Below are positions 27,473 through 34,392 of a stretch of DNA of 52,469 nt, in pieces. A program made the position numbers and the translations under genes. The stretch spans positions 1-52,469 of the forward strand of contig CAMVUB010000015.1 of NCBI GenBank assembly GCA_947170495.1, in the 5' to 3' direction. Each line of letters opens with the position of its first letter. Within the stretch, counting starts at the first letter, position 1. Origin of the DNA: an uncultured Prevotellaceae bacterium. Lineage in GTDB: Bacteria > Bacteroidota > Bacteroidia > Bacteroidales > Bacteroidaceae. A model generated the notes under the pieces. The model ran no database searches, was not told the origin of the DNA, and saw only the letters and a list, made by a program, of their open reading frames with translations.

Positions 27473-27661
27473 ATGAAACATTTACTACACAAGCTCAGCA
27501 GCTTGAGGCTGCTGACGTTGCTTGCTGTGCTGCTCGGAATGGGCGGCAGTACGGCGTGGGCAGTGAGCGAAGGGAGCATTTTCAACCTAGCGGGGCAGAA
27601 GATGAAGCGCCTGCAGAAAGGCATCAATATCGTCAATGGCCGCAAATTCCTCGTGAAGTAA
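27473..27661 (+). CDS. 62-aa mini-protein: signal peptide plus sorting-like tail only
   Basis: Residues 1-30 (MKHLLHKLSSLRLLTLLAVL...STAWA) differ from the signal peptide of the 1415-aa protein at only four positions. Residues 34-62 (SIFNLAGQKMKRLQ, then KGINIVNGRKFLVK) match its last 29 residues. Everything between is missing, the frame is intact, and a well-formed promoter precedes it. It may be an expressed minimal cargo for the secretion route, or the remnant of an in-frame deletion or recombination. The first codons hold the same TCAGCAGC hairpin (27495-27515). Confidence 0.7.
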   Translation: MKHLLHKLSSLRLLTLLAVLLGMGGSTAWAVSEGSIFNLAGQKMKRLQKGINIVNGRKFLVK

Positions 27662-27672
27662 GCAACAAACTT

Positions 27673-27760
27673 TTCACACGAATGATCATGAATAGGCACA
27701 ACAATGGTCATGAATATTTTTGGTCATTACATGAATCTAATTAGTGGTCATTCATGTGAA
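27673..27760. repeat. Element with 13-bp inverted ends and GGTCATGAAT units
   Basis: TTCACACGAATGA (27673-27685) and TCATTCATGTGAA (27748-27760) are inverted with one mismatch. Between them 'ggtcatgaat'-like units recur three times. It lies between the mini-gene and tsaE. Confidence 0.6.
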
Positions 27761-27780
27761 AGAATAAGGATTAAAGAATA

Positions 27781-28242
27781 ATGAAAGCAACAGAATATAA
27801 ACCCTTTATCACCTTCACGGAGGATGCGCTGGACTCCGCAGCCCGCGAGTTCTACCGTGAATTTGGCGACCACCGCATCATCGCCTTCTACGGCGGTATG
27901 GGTGCCGGCAAGACCACCTTCATCGCAGCCCTCTGCCGCGAGATGGGCGTCACCGAGCCCGTCACCTCGCCCACCTTCGCCATCGTCAACGAATATGCCT
28001 CCTCAGAGCCCGTCAGCCCTGAAGAGGCAAAGATCTTTCACTTCGATTTCTATCGCATCAAGCGCCTCGAGGAAGCCTACGACATGGGTTTCGAGGATTA
28101 CCTTTACAGCGGCCACCCCTGCTTCATCGAATGGCCCGAACTCATCGAGGAACTCCTCCCCGAGGACACCCTCCGCGTGCGCATCGCCGCCGATTCCGAC
28201 GGCACACGCACCATCTCCATCGACGCCTATTTCTGGTCGTAG
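27781..28242 (+). CDS. tsaE: tRNA threonylcarbamoyladenosine biosynthesis ATPase TsaE
   Basis: 153 aa. The P-loop ATPase that works with TsaB and TsaD to transfer threonylcarbamoyl to A37 of ANN-decoding tRNAs. Walker A GGMGAGKTT (38-46), 'VTSPTFAIVNEY', 'FHFDFYRI' and 'CFIEWPELIEELLPEDTLRV' are family blocks; the length is typical. A 'taaggattaaagaata' repeat touches the start. The 3' end overlaps convergent nadB by 16 nt (28227-28242). Confidence 0.95.
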   Translation: MKATEYKPFITFTEDALDSAAREFYREFGDHRIIAFYGGMGAGKTTFIAALCREMGVTEPVTSPTFAIVNEYASSEPVSPEEAKIFHFDFYRIKRLEEAYDMGFEDYLYSGHPCFIEWPELIEELLPEDTLRVRIAADSDGTRTISIDAYFWS

Positions 28243-29816
28243 GCGTGCTTCGGGTAATCGACCGTGTAGTGTAGGCCGCGACTCTCCTTGCGCTCAATGG
28301 CCTGACGCGTAATGAGATAGCCCACGTTAACCATATTACGGAGCTCGCAGATGTCCTTCGAGGCCTTCACGCGCTTGAACAGCTCCTCCGTCTCCTCATA
28401 GATGATGTCCAGGCGCGTCCAGGCGCGATGCAGGCGCAGGTCGCTGCGCACGATGCCCACATAGTTGGACATGATCTGCCCGACCTCCTTCATGTCCTGC
28501 GCGATGAGCACCTTCTCCTCATTCGTCATCGTACCCTCGTCGTTCCATTCCGGCACCTGGTCGTTGAAGGAATAGTTGTCGATGTTCGCGATGGCGTGCT
28601 CGGCAGCCTTGTCGGCATACACCACAGCCTCTATCAGCGAATTGCTGGCCAGGCGGTTGCCGCCGTGCAGACCCGTGCAGGAACACTCGCCGACGGCATA
28701 GAGGCGATGGATGGTGCTCTCGCCGTTGAGGTCCACTTTGATGCCGCCACACATATAATGCGCGCAGGGCACCACGGGAATGTACTGCTTCGTGATGTCG
28801 ATGCCGATGCTGAGGCATTTGGCGTAGATATTGGGGAAGTGGTGCTTCGTCTCCTCGGGGTTTTTATGGGTGACGTCCAGGCAGACGTGGTCGATGCCGT
28901 GGATCTTCATCTCCTTATCGATGGCACGGGCCACGATGTCACGGGGTGCCAGCGAGAGGCGCTTGTCGTACTTCTGCATGAACTCCTCGCCGTTGGGCAG
29001 GCGCAGGATGCCGCCGTAGCCACGCATGGCCTCCGTGATGAGGTAGGCGGGATGCGTCTCGGCAGGGTTATAGAGCGCCGTGGGGTGGAACTGCACGAAC
29101 TCCATGTCCTTCACGATGCCCTTGGCGCGATAGACCATCGCGATGCCGTCGCCCGTGGCGATGTTGGGATTCGTGGTGGTGGCATAGACAGCCCCCGTGC
29201 CGCCGGTGGCCATCAGCGTGACGCGCGACAGGAACGTGTCAATCTTCTGCGTGTCGGGGTCGAGGACATAGGCACCGTAGCACTCGATGTCCGTCATGTG
29301 GCGGTTCACCTCGCGTCCCAGATGGTGCTGCGTGATGATCTCCACAGCGAAGTGGTTCTCCAGCACCGTGATACGCTTGTTGCGGCGCACAGCACGGATG
29401 AGTCCCTGCTGGATCTCGTGGCCCGTGTCGTCGGCGTGATGCAGGATGCGGAACTCGCTGTGGCCGCCCTCGCGGTGCAGGTCGAACTCGCCATCCTCGT
29501 TCTTGTCGAAGTTCACGCCCCATTTCACCAGGTCGGCAATGCCCTTGGGCGCGTTCCTCACCACCTGCTCCACGGCTGCCGGGTCGCTGATGAAGTCGCC
29601 CGCCACCATCGTGTCCTGTATATGCTTCTCGAAGTTATCTACTTTCAGGTTCGTGACCGAGGCCACGCCACCCTGTGCCTTGTCCGTATTAGCCTCATCA
29701 ATCGTTGTCTTACAGATGAGTGCCACCTTGCCTTTTCCACTCTGCGCCACCTTGAGCGCATAGCTCATCCCGGCTACACCCGAGCCGATAATGAGAAAGT
29801 CGAATTTACGAATCAT
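28227..29816 (-). CDS. nadB: L-aspartate oxidase
   Basis: 529 aa. FAD enzyme oxidising L-aspartate to iminoaspartate, the first step of de novo NAD synthesis (with NadA). N-terminal dinucleotide site 'FLIIGSGVAGMSYALKVA', 'NTDKAQGGVASV', active-site region 'FVQFHPTALYNP', 'HYMCGGIKVDLNGES' and 'GLHGGNRLASNSLIEAVV' are all present. No nadA or nadC is adjacent. The promoter box lies at 29843-29850, with a leader of about 20 nt. It converges on tsaE with a 16-nt overlap and no separate terminator. Confidence 0.96.
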   Translation of the reverse strand: MIRKFDFLIIGSGVAGMSYALKVAQSGKGKVALICKTTIDEANTDKAQGGVASVTNLKVDNFEKHIQDTMVAGDFISDPAAVEQVVRNAPKGIADLVKWGVNFDKNEDGEFDLHREGGHSEFRILHHADDTGHEIQQGLIRAVRRNKRITVLENHFAVEIITQHHLGREVNRHMTDIECYGAYVLDPDTQKIDTFLSRVTLMATGGTGAVYATTTNPNIATGDGIAMVYRAKGIVKDMEFVQFHPTALYNPAETHPAYLITEAMRGYGGILRLPNGEEFMQKYDKRLSLAPRDIVARAIDKEMKIHGIDHVCLDVTHKNPEETKHHFPNIYAKCLSIGIDITKQYIPVVPCAHYMCGGIKVDLNGESTIHRLYAVGECSCTGLHGGNRLASNSLIEAVVYADKAAEHAIANIDNYSFNDQVPEWNDEGTMTNEEKVLIAQDMKEVGQIMSNYVGIVRSDLRLHRAWTRLDIIYEETEELFKRVKASKDICELRNMVNVGYLITRQAIERKESRGLHYTVDYPKHAYDQK

Positions 29817-29842
29817 CGTTAGTTAAAGAGATTTATGTGCCG

Positions 29843-29850
29843 CAAAAGTA
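29843..29850 (-). promoter_or_regulatory. -7 box TACTTTTG for nadB
   Basis: 26 nt before ATG 29816. No clear -33 TTG. Confidence 0.6.
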
Positions 29851-30282
29851 CACATAATTTTCTTACGAGCCTCCTTTTCCCCCAGAAAAATGATGCTCTC
29901 ACCCCATTAATCCCTCCCCAAGGGTGCATTTTTGTGAAAAAGAGATAAAAACGGATGATTATTGATGTTCCGTGCCGTTTTCTGCTGGAATTGTTATAAA
30001 TTTGCAGCAAAATAACCACTTCCTATGTCGAACAACACCACACCACAGTTGGCCGCATTTAAGATCAGTATAAAGCAGCCCTCGCAGAGTTCAAGTTAAA
30101 AAAAACCGAATTCTTTAACATGAAGATGAAAACGAGTTAAGATTTAACATAAAAAGCAACCTAACAATTCCCACAGGCGATGATGTTCCCGAAGTGGAAC
30201 AGGCCAAAAAAGACAGATAAAAGTAAATAAAGAAATCACAAGAAGATGACCCGATAAAAGAGCGTCCTTATCAAGCTGTCAC
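29851..30282. other. Intergenic stretch with a promoter-like box and a 24-codon ORF
   Basis: A TAAATTTG box (29997-30004) precedes a short frame at 30025-30099 (MSNNTTPQLAAFKISIKQPS...), of unknown reality. The following 180 bp has many stops and looks like decayed coding DNA leading into the regulator fragment at 30283. Confidence 0.35.
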
Positions 30283-30946
30283 CGCTATCGTAACCGCAGG
30301 CTTGGTGAATTCTTGAAGGAGTTGAATCTGACCGAGGGTCGCGCAACGGGTATTCCTACCATTCAGGACGAGTTGAAAGCCAACGGCTCGCCCAGAGCGA
30401 CTATCGAGACGGACGAAGAGAGGACATACTTCTTGATAGACATTCCTTGCCATCCAGTATTTGTAACCGAAACACTCTCGGTTGAACAAATTGGCGTAAA
30501 AGGTGGCGTAAAAGAATTATCTGACATTCAAAAGATTATATTGTTCGAAATACAATCGGATCCCTTTATTACGACAAGTGAATTGGCGCAAAAGCTCGAT
30601 ATCAAGTTCAGAACCTTTCAGCGGTACATTTCACAATTACAATCTATGGGATTTCTTTCACGCAAGGGTAGTCGTAAAGATGGAGAATGGATTGTTATAC
30701 TGCCGTATAAGCAAGCGACTTCATAAAAGAGTTCAAAAAAACAAGCGAACAAAAGTATCTGAACGTCAAGAGAAAATGCTATTCATGATTGCAGATGACG
30801 AAACCCTGACTTCACAAAAGATTGCACAAAAGACAGGGGTGTCACAACGTACAATACTGAAAGACTTGACCCAATTGCAGGCTTTAGGAATCCTTGCCCG
30901 TGATGGTAGTCGAAAAGACGGAACTTGGGTGATTGTGGTAACATAA
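30283..30946 (+). pseudogene. Remnant of a COG2865-like ATP-binding/HTH regulator
   Basis: Frame one reads RYRNRRLGEFLKELNLTEGR on through ATGIPTIQDEL and a wHTH (about 30510-30700) to a stop at 30726. It matches the C-terminus of AlbA_2/COG2865-type transcriptional regulators, and the whole N-terminal AlbA_2 and ATPase-like part is absent (TGA at 30247 in frame). A second wHTH unit (SERQEKMLFMIADDETLTSQ...DGSRKDGTWVIV) follows in another frame, to 30946. The two units share the 'GSRKDGxWxIV' ending, so this is a duplicated or frameshifted tail. A short product from ATG 30313 (137 aa) could still be made. Confidence 0.65.
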
Positions 30947-30952
30947 TACAAA

Positions 30953-31192
30953 GTGGCACCCAAGGTGTCCGACGCGATTCGAAAAATTCCAATTCTCTCG
31001 GACAATTGCGATGATACGGGCACGATTCTCTATAATCTGGATGCCATCATCGCCGTTGGCTATCGCGTAAACAGCTATGAGGCCACGCAGTTCCGCATCT
31101 GGGCTCGCGAGGTGTTGAAGGGATCGCCATCGCACTGCGCTACGTTATACTCTATAGTTCCTGAGCGACCCCTCTATAGTCTCTGCGCGTAG
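30953..31192 (+). pseudogene. RhuM-like fragment
   Basis: 'YNLDAIIAVGYRVNSYEATQ' followed by FRIWAREVLKG matches the central block of RhuM-family proteins (virulence/phage-type, often near restriction or mobile genes). Both ends are lost: the N-terminal part is out of frame, and after LKG the sequence turns into unrelated repeat DNA. Confidence 0.65.
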
Positions 31193-31204
31193 GGACTATA
31201 GAGG
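31171..31204. repeat. 11-bp perfect inverted repeat
   Basis: CCTCTATAGTC and GACTATAGAGG around a 12-nt loop. A third partial copy 'ctctatagttcc' is just upstream (31150-31161). Confidence 0.6.
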
Positions 31205-31242
31205 GTAAGGCCAGGGAGTAGTAGTGTCTTTCAAAGGACCCC

Positions 31243-31330
31243 TAAGGGTTTTGGCCGAAAGGCTTAAGGGTTATGAGAAAAAGCCTTAAGGGTTTTGCGC
31301 AGAAGCTTTAAGGGTTTTGATGGAAGATGG
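31243..31330 (+). repeat. Four tandem 22-bp repeats
   Basis: TAAGGGTT(T/A)TG recurs at 31243, 31265, 31287 and 31309, exactly 22 bp apart, with variable A/G-rich second halves. The four conserved 11-mers face the same helix side. Confidence 0.75.
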
Positions 31331-31443
31331 ATGATGTAAGATGGCAGAAGGAAGAGGGAGGATGGATGAGGGGGAAAGGAGACTTTTCTATGTCTGAAAT
31401 GTAACATTTTCGTTTTTTGCATACTACATTGGTGGAAATGTAT

Positions 31444-31451
31444 TAACTTTG
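31444..31451 (+). promoter_or_regulatory. -7 box TAACTTTG for dacB
   Basis: 51 nt before ATG 31503. Confidence 0.65.
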
Positions 31452-31502
31452 CAGGCGAAAACGTGATAAGAATAAGTATAGACAAAAGATAACAGGTAAG
31501 AT

Positions 31503-32756
31503 ATGATGAGAAAGTTTTTCACAGCAATATTCATCGCGGTGGTGACGGTGGCCTTGGTGACGGGGTGCGGAAGCTCGAGGAAGGCGGTGAGGAGGCAGCA
31601 ACTGCCGGACGGAAGGATGACGGCACTGGGCGGCACGACTGTGACGCCGCAGTCAAAGGCGAGCAAGAAAGCGCTGACGCCCAGTGAACGCTTGGCCATG
31701 CGCATCGATAGCCTGCTGCAGACGCAGGATTCGCTGCTGACGGTGTCGCAGCTGGGATTGCACATCGTGAACCTCACGACGGGGGAGGTCGTCTATAGCT
31801 ACGCCGCCCAACAGCGCATGCGGCCGGCATCGACGGAGAAGGTGGTGACGGCCATCACGGCCCTGGACGTGCTGGGGCCGCATTACCAGTTCCAGACGCA
31901 GCTGCTGACCACGGCACCGCTGAAGGATGGAGTGCTGCAGGGCGACCTATATATAAAAGGTGGCATGGACCCGCTGCTCACAGCTGCGGATGTACGCACG
32001 CTGGCCGCACGGCTGAAGGCGGCGGGGGTGCGCCGGGTGACGGGTCGCCTGCTGGCCGATGCCTCGCTGAAGGACGAGGATGAATATGGCTGGGGATGGT
32101 GCTGGGACGACGACAACCCCACGCTCACCCCTCTCCTACTCGGTGGCAAGCCGGGACTGGCGGCACAGATGCTGACGGCGCTACGGAATGCGGGCATCAC
32201 CCTCGCGAAGGGCGTCGCCAAGGGCGTGGCTCCCGCCACGGCCCGCTGTCTGGCCACCTTCTACAGGCCGCTTGCAGAGGTGCTACTGCCGATGATGAAG
32301 GAGAGCGACAACCTGTGTGCCGAGTCGGTGTTCTACCAGCTGGGCCGAAGCCGCAAACTGATAGCCCCCCGCATCTATCAGATCCTCAACGCTGAGGGCT
32401 CCTCCGTGGCCGACGGTAGTGGCCTGTCGCTATACAACTACCAGACGCCCGAAGTGTTCACACGTCTGCTGGCCTACGCCGCCGCACGTCCAGACAGCAT
32501 CTTCAATCCTCTGCTGGAGGCTCTGCCCATAGCAGGCATCGATGGTACGCTGAAGAAACGCATGACGGGCACGCCAGCAGCTGCCAACGTGAGAGCCAAG
32601 ACGGGCTCCGTGACGGCTGTCAGCACACTCGTGGGCTACACCACCCAACGTTCCACCAACCAGCTCATGGCCTTCGCCATCATGAACCAGGGTGTCAGCC
32701 GCATGGCCGACGGCCGTAACTTCCAAGACAAGGTGTGCGTGCTGCTGAGCGAGTAG
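31503..32756 (+). CDS. dacB: D-alanyl-D-alanine carboxypeptidase/endopeptidase (PBP4, S13)
   Basis: 417 aa. Low-molecular-weight penicillin-binding protein that trims or cleaves peptidoglycan peptides in the periplasm. SxxK is S110-TEK, SDN starts at S268 and KTG at K366, all intact. The N-terminus has a lipobox-like VTGCGSS (Cys22), so it may be a lipoprotein. It is shorter than typical S13 enzymes (about 450-490 aa); the insert domain between SxxK and SDN appears reduced ('WGWCWDDDNPTLTPLLLGG'). Single gene with its own promoter. Confidence 0.9.
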   Translation: MMRKFFTAIFIAVVTVALVTGCGSSRKAVRRQQLPDGRMTALGGTTVTPQSKASKKALTPSERLAMRIDSLLQTQDSLLTVSQLGLHIVNLTTGEVVYSYAAQQRMRPASTEKVVTAITALDVLGPHYQFQTQLLTTAPLKDGVLQGDLYIKGGMDPLLTAADVRTLAARLKAAGVRRVTGRLLADASLKDEDEYGWGWCWDDDNPTLTPLLLGGKPGLAAQMLTALRNAGITLAKGVAKGVAPATARCLATFYRPLAEVLLPMMKESDNLCAESVFYQLGRSRKLIAPRIYQILNAEGSSVADGSGLSLYNYQTPEVFTRLLAYAAARPDSIFNPLLEALPIAGIDGTLKKRMTGTPAAANVRAKTGSVTAVSTLVGYTTQRSTNQLMAFAIMNQGVSRMADGRNFQDKVCVLLSE

Positions 32757-32864
32757 AGTGAAGAGTGAGGATTGATGAATGATGATTGGGGTGTGAAAGA
32801 TTAAAAATGAATAAAAAAGAGCAAAACTTTCAGCTTTCACCTCGCAACTTTCAACATTAAATGC

Positions 32865-32872
32865 TATCTTTG
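32865..32872 (+). promoter_or_regulatory. -7 box TATCTTTG for the SDR gene
   Basis: 44 nt before ATG 32917. Confidence 0.65.
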
Positions 32873-32916
32873 CAGTCGAAATGTACTATTCACATTTATC
32901 ATAAACTTAAAAAACT

Positions 32917-33720
32917 ATGAATCCTTATCTTAATTTCTCCCTCGAGGGTAAGGTAGCCCTCGTCACAGGTGCCAGCTACGGCATCGGTTTTGCTATCGCC
33001 AGCGCTTTTGCTGAGCAGGGCGCCACCATCTGCTTCAACGACATCAACCAAGAGTTGGTGGACAAGGGTCTGAAGTCATACGCCGAGAAGGGCATCAAAG
33101 TTCACGGCTATGTCTGCGACGTCACCGACGAACCCGCCGTGCAGGCGCTCGTGAAGAAGATCAAGGAAGAGGTGGGCACCATCGACATCCTCGTGAACAA
33201 CGCCGGCATCATCCGCCGCGTGCCCATGCACGAGATGGAGGCCGCTGACTTCCGCCGCGTCATCGACATCGACCTGAACGCTCCGTTCATCGTCTCCAAG
33301 GCTGTGCTGCCCGACATGATGGCCAAGGGTCATGGTAAGATCATCAACATCTGCTCGATGATGTCTGAGCTGGGTCGCGAGACCGTCAGCGCCTACGCTG
33401 CCGCCAAGGGCGGTCTGAAGATGCTGACCCGCAACATCTGCTCGGAGTACGGCGGGTATAACATCCAGTGCAACGGCATCGGCCCGGGCTACATTGCAAC
33501 GCCCCAGACAGCTCCGCTGCGCGAGAAGCAGCCCGACGGCAGCCGTCATCCCTTCGACAGCTTCATCTGTGCCAAGACCCCCGCAGGCCGCTGGCTCGAC
33601 CCGCAGGAGCTCACCGGTCCTGCTGTCTTCCTGGCTTCCGAGGCTTCCAACGCCGTGAACGGACACATCCTGTATGTCGATGGCGGTATTCTCGCTTACA
33701 TCGGCAAGCAGCCGAAATAA
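32917..33720 (+). CDS. SDR oxidoreductase, gluconate 5-dehydrogenase type
   Basis: 267 aa. Classical short-chain dehydrogenase: cofactor motif TGASYGIG (18-25), NNAG (about 93-96), catalytic Ser in 'NICSMMSELG' and YAAAKGG (Tyr/Lys about 160-164). The sequence is very close to Bacteroidales proteins named gluconate 5-dehydrogenase, with KduD-like (2-keto-3-deoxygluconate, uronate breakdown) as the alternative; no kduI is adjacent to settle it. Single gene with its own promoter and a hairpin after it. Confidence 0.9.
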   Translation: MNPYLNFSLEGKVALVTGASYGIGFAIASAFAEQGATICFNDINQELVDKGLKSYAEKGIKVHGYVCDVTDEPAVQALVKKIKEEVGTIDILVNNAGIIRRVPMHEMEAADFRRVIDIDLNAPFIVSKAVLPDMMAKGHGKIINICSMMSELGRETVSAYAAAKGGLKMLTRNICSEYGGYNIQCNGIGPGYIATPQTAPLREKQPDGSRHPFDSFICAKTPAGRWLDPQELTGPAVFLASEASNAVNGHILYVDGGILAYIGKQPK

Positions 33721-33785
33721 ACCTTAACCTTAACGATAACCTTAACGATAACGAAAACGGTAAGGTTAACGGTAACGAAAACAGA
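33721..33785 (+). repeat. 'aaccttaacgataacg' simple repeat
   Basis: Runs of aaccttaacgataacc and aacggtaacgaaaac directly after the SDR stop. Confidence 0.75.
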
Positions 33786-33786
33786 G

Positions 33787-33817
33787 CAAGCCCTTCGCAA
33801 TCGATGCGGAGGGCTTG
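33787..33817 (+). terminator. Hairpin after the SDR gene
   Basis: CAAGCCCT-tCGC / GCGg-AGGGCTTG, loop 7 nt. The T-tract is poor (atgtatatc), so termination strength is uncertain. Confidence 0.55.
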
Positions 33818-33890
33818 ATGTATATCAATAAAATAAAAAGATTGGCAGAAAAAGAGAGATATATAGTGTACACATTACACGAATTCTGCG

Positions 33891-33898
33891 TACCTTTG
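33891..33898 (+). promoter_or_regulatory. -7 box TACCTTTG of the non-coding RNA
   Basis: Followed by no credible protein frame, but by a structured region ending at a terminator. Confidence 0.65.
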
Positions 33899-33903
33899 CA
33901 CTG

Positions 33904-34250
33904 TCTTAAGAGAAAGACAACTGATAAAGGTTAGAAAGTGTCTGTGACAGATACATCTACAATATACGGTTTTTCATGGTATTAGGTTAGTTTTAAAGGT
34001 TTTCATCTCCCGAGCCGCATCGGCGGCTCATCTTTAGGTAAGTTAGTTAAGGTAAGTTGATTGCAGGATGCCCCTTCGGGGGTTTCCATTTCAGAATAGC
34101 CACGCACAACTGCCGCAGTGATGCGCCCAGAAAAAGCAAGAGATTTACATCGTTAGATGTTCTCTAAAAGTTATTCTGAGAGATTCAACAAAGATTTGTT
34201 CATAGCTTTTAGGTACGGCTCTTCGTGAGAAGGGCCGTTTCTGTTTTTAT
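33904..34250 (+). ncRNA. Probable structured small RNA, about 345 nt
   Basis: A TACCTTTG box starts it and a good terminator ends it (34215-34250). Between them there is no ORF longer than a few codons, but many short stems: GTCTT/AAGAC (about 33903-33918), GAGCCGC-ATCG-GCGGCTC (about 34011-34030) enclosed by TAAAG/CTTTA, CCCC-TTCG-GGGG, GCGCA..ACTG/CAGT..TGCGC, and the direct repeat GGTAAGTTAGTTAAGGTAAG. The two tetraloop-type hairpins and the promoter-terminator pair point to an independent RNA. It lacks the RNase P, tmRNA and SRP signatures. A Bacteroidales 6S-like ('Bacteroidales-1') RNA is one candidate class. Confidence 0.6.
34215..34250 (+). terminator. Intrinsic terminator of the small RNA
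   Basis: ACGGCTCTTC-gtga-GAAGGGCCGT (10 bp, one G-T pair) followed by TTCTGTTTTTAT. Confidence 0.85.
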
Positions 34251-34302
34251 ATACCCCCTCTCACGGCTCTCCAAGCAGGAAAAAATGCCTCCGTGAGGAA
34301 AA

Positions 34303-34348
34303 AGTTGAGAGTTTAAAGTTGAGAGTTTAAAGAATTTCCTTACCTTTG
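34303..34348 (+). promoter_or_regulatory. mutS promoter built on a repeat: TTG-N19-TACCTTTG
   Basis: -33 TTG at 34319-34321 lies inside 'gagtttaaagttgagagttt' repeat DNA (34303-34332); the -7 box is at 34341-34348. Leader about 40 nt. Confidence 0.65.
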
Positions 34349-34392
34349 CAGACGCTAAACGATAACCGCTAAACGTTCAACGAAAAGAAGAC

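Larger units (their letters stand above)
31205..31502. other. Region before dacB without a gene
   Basis: Holds the 22-bp array, a 'gatggatgatgtaagatggc' type low-complexity run (31320-31375) and the dacB promoter. No coding frame. Confidence 0.6.

Noticed and set aside
31243..31330. Short CRISPR array
   Set aside because: Units are 22 bp with no spacers of 30 bp or more and no cas genes; it is a simple tandem repeat.
33904..34250. RNase P RNA or tmRNA
   Set aside because: The conserved RNase P core (GAGGAAAGTCC) and a tmRNA tag frame are not visible, so the RNA class is left open.
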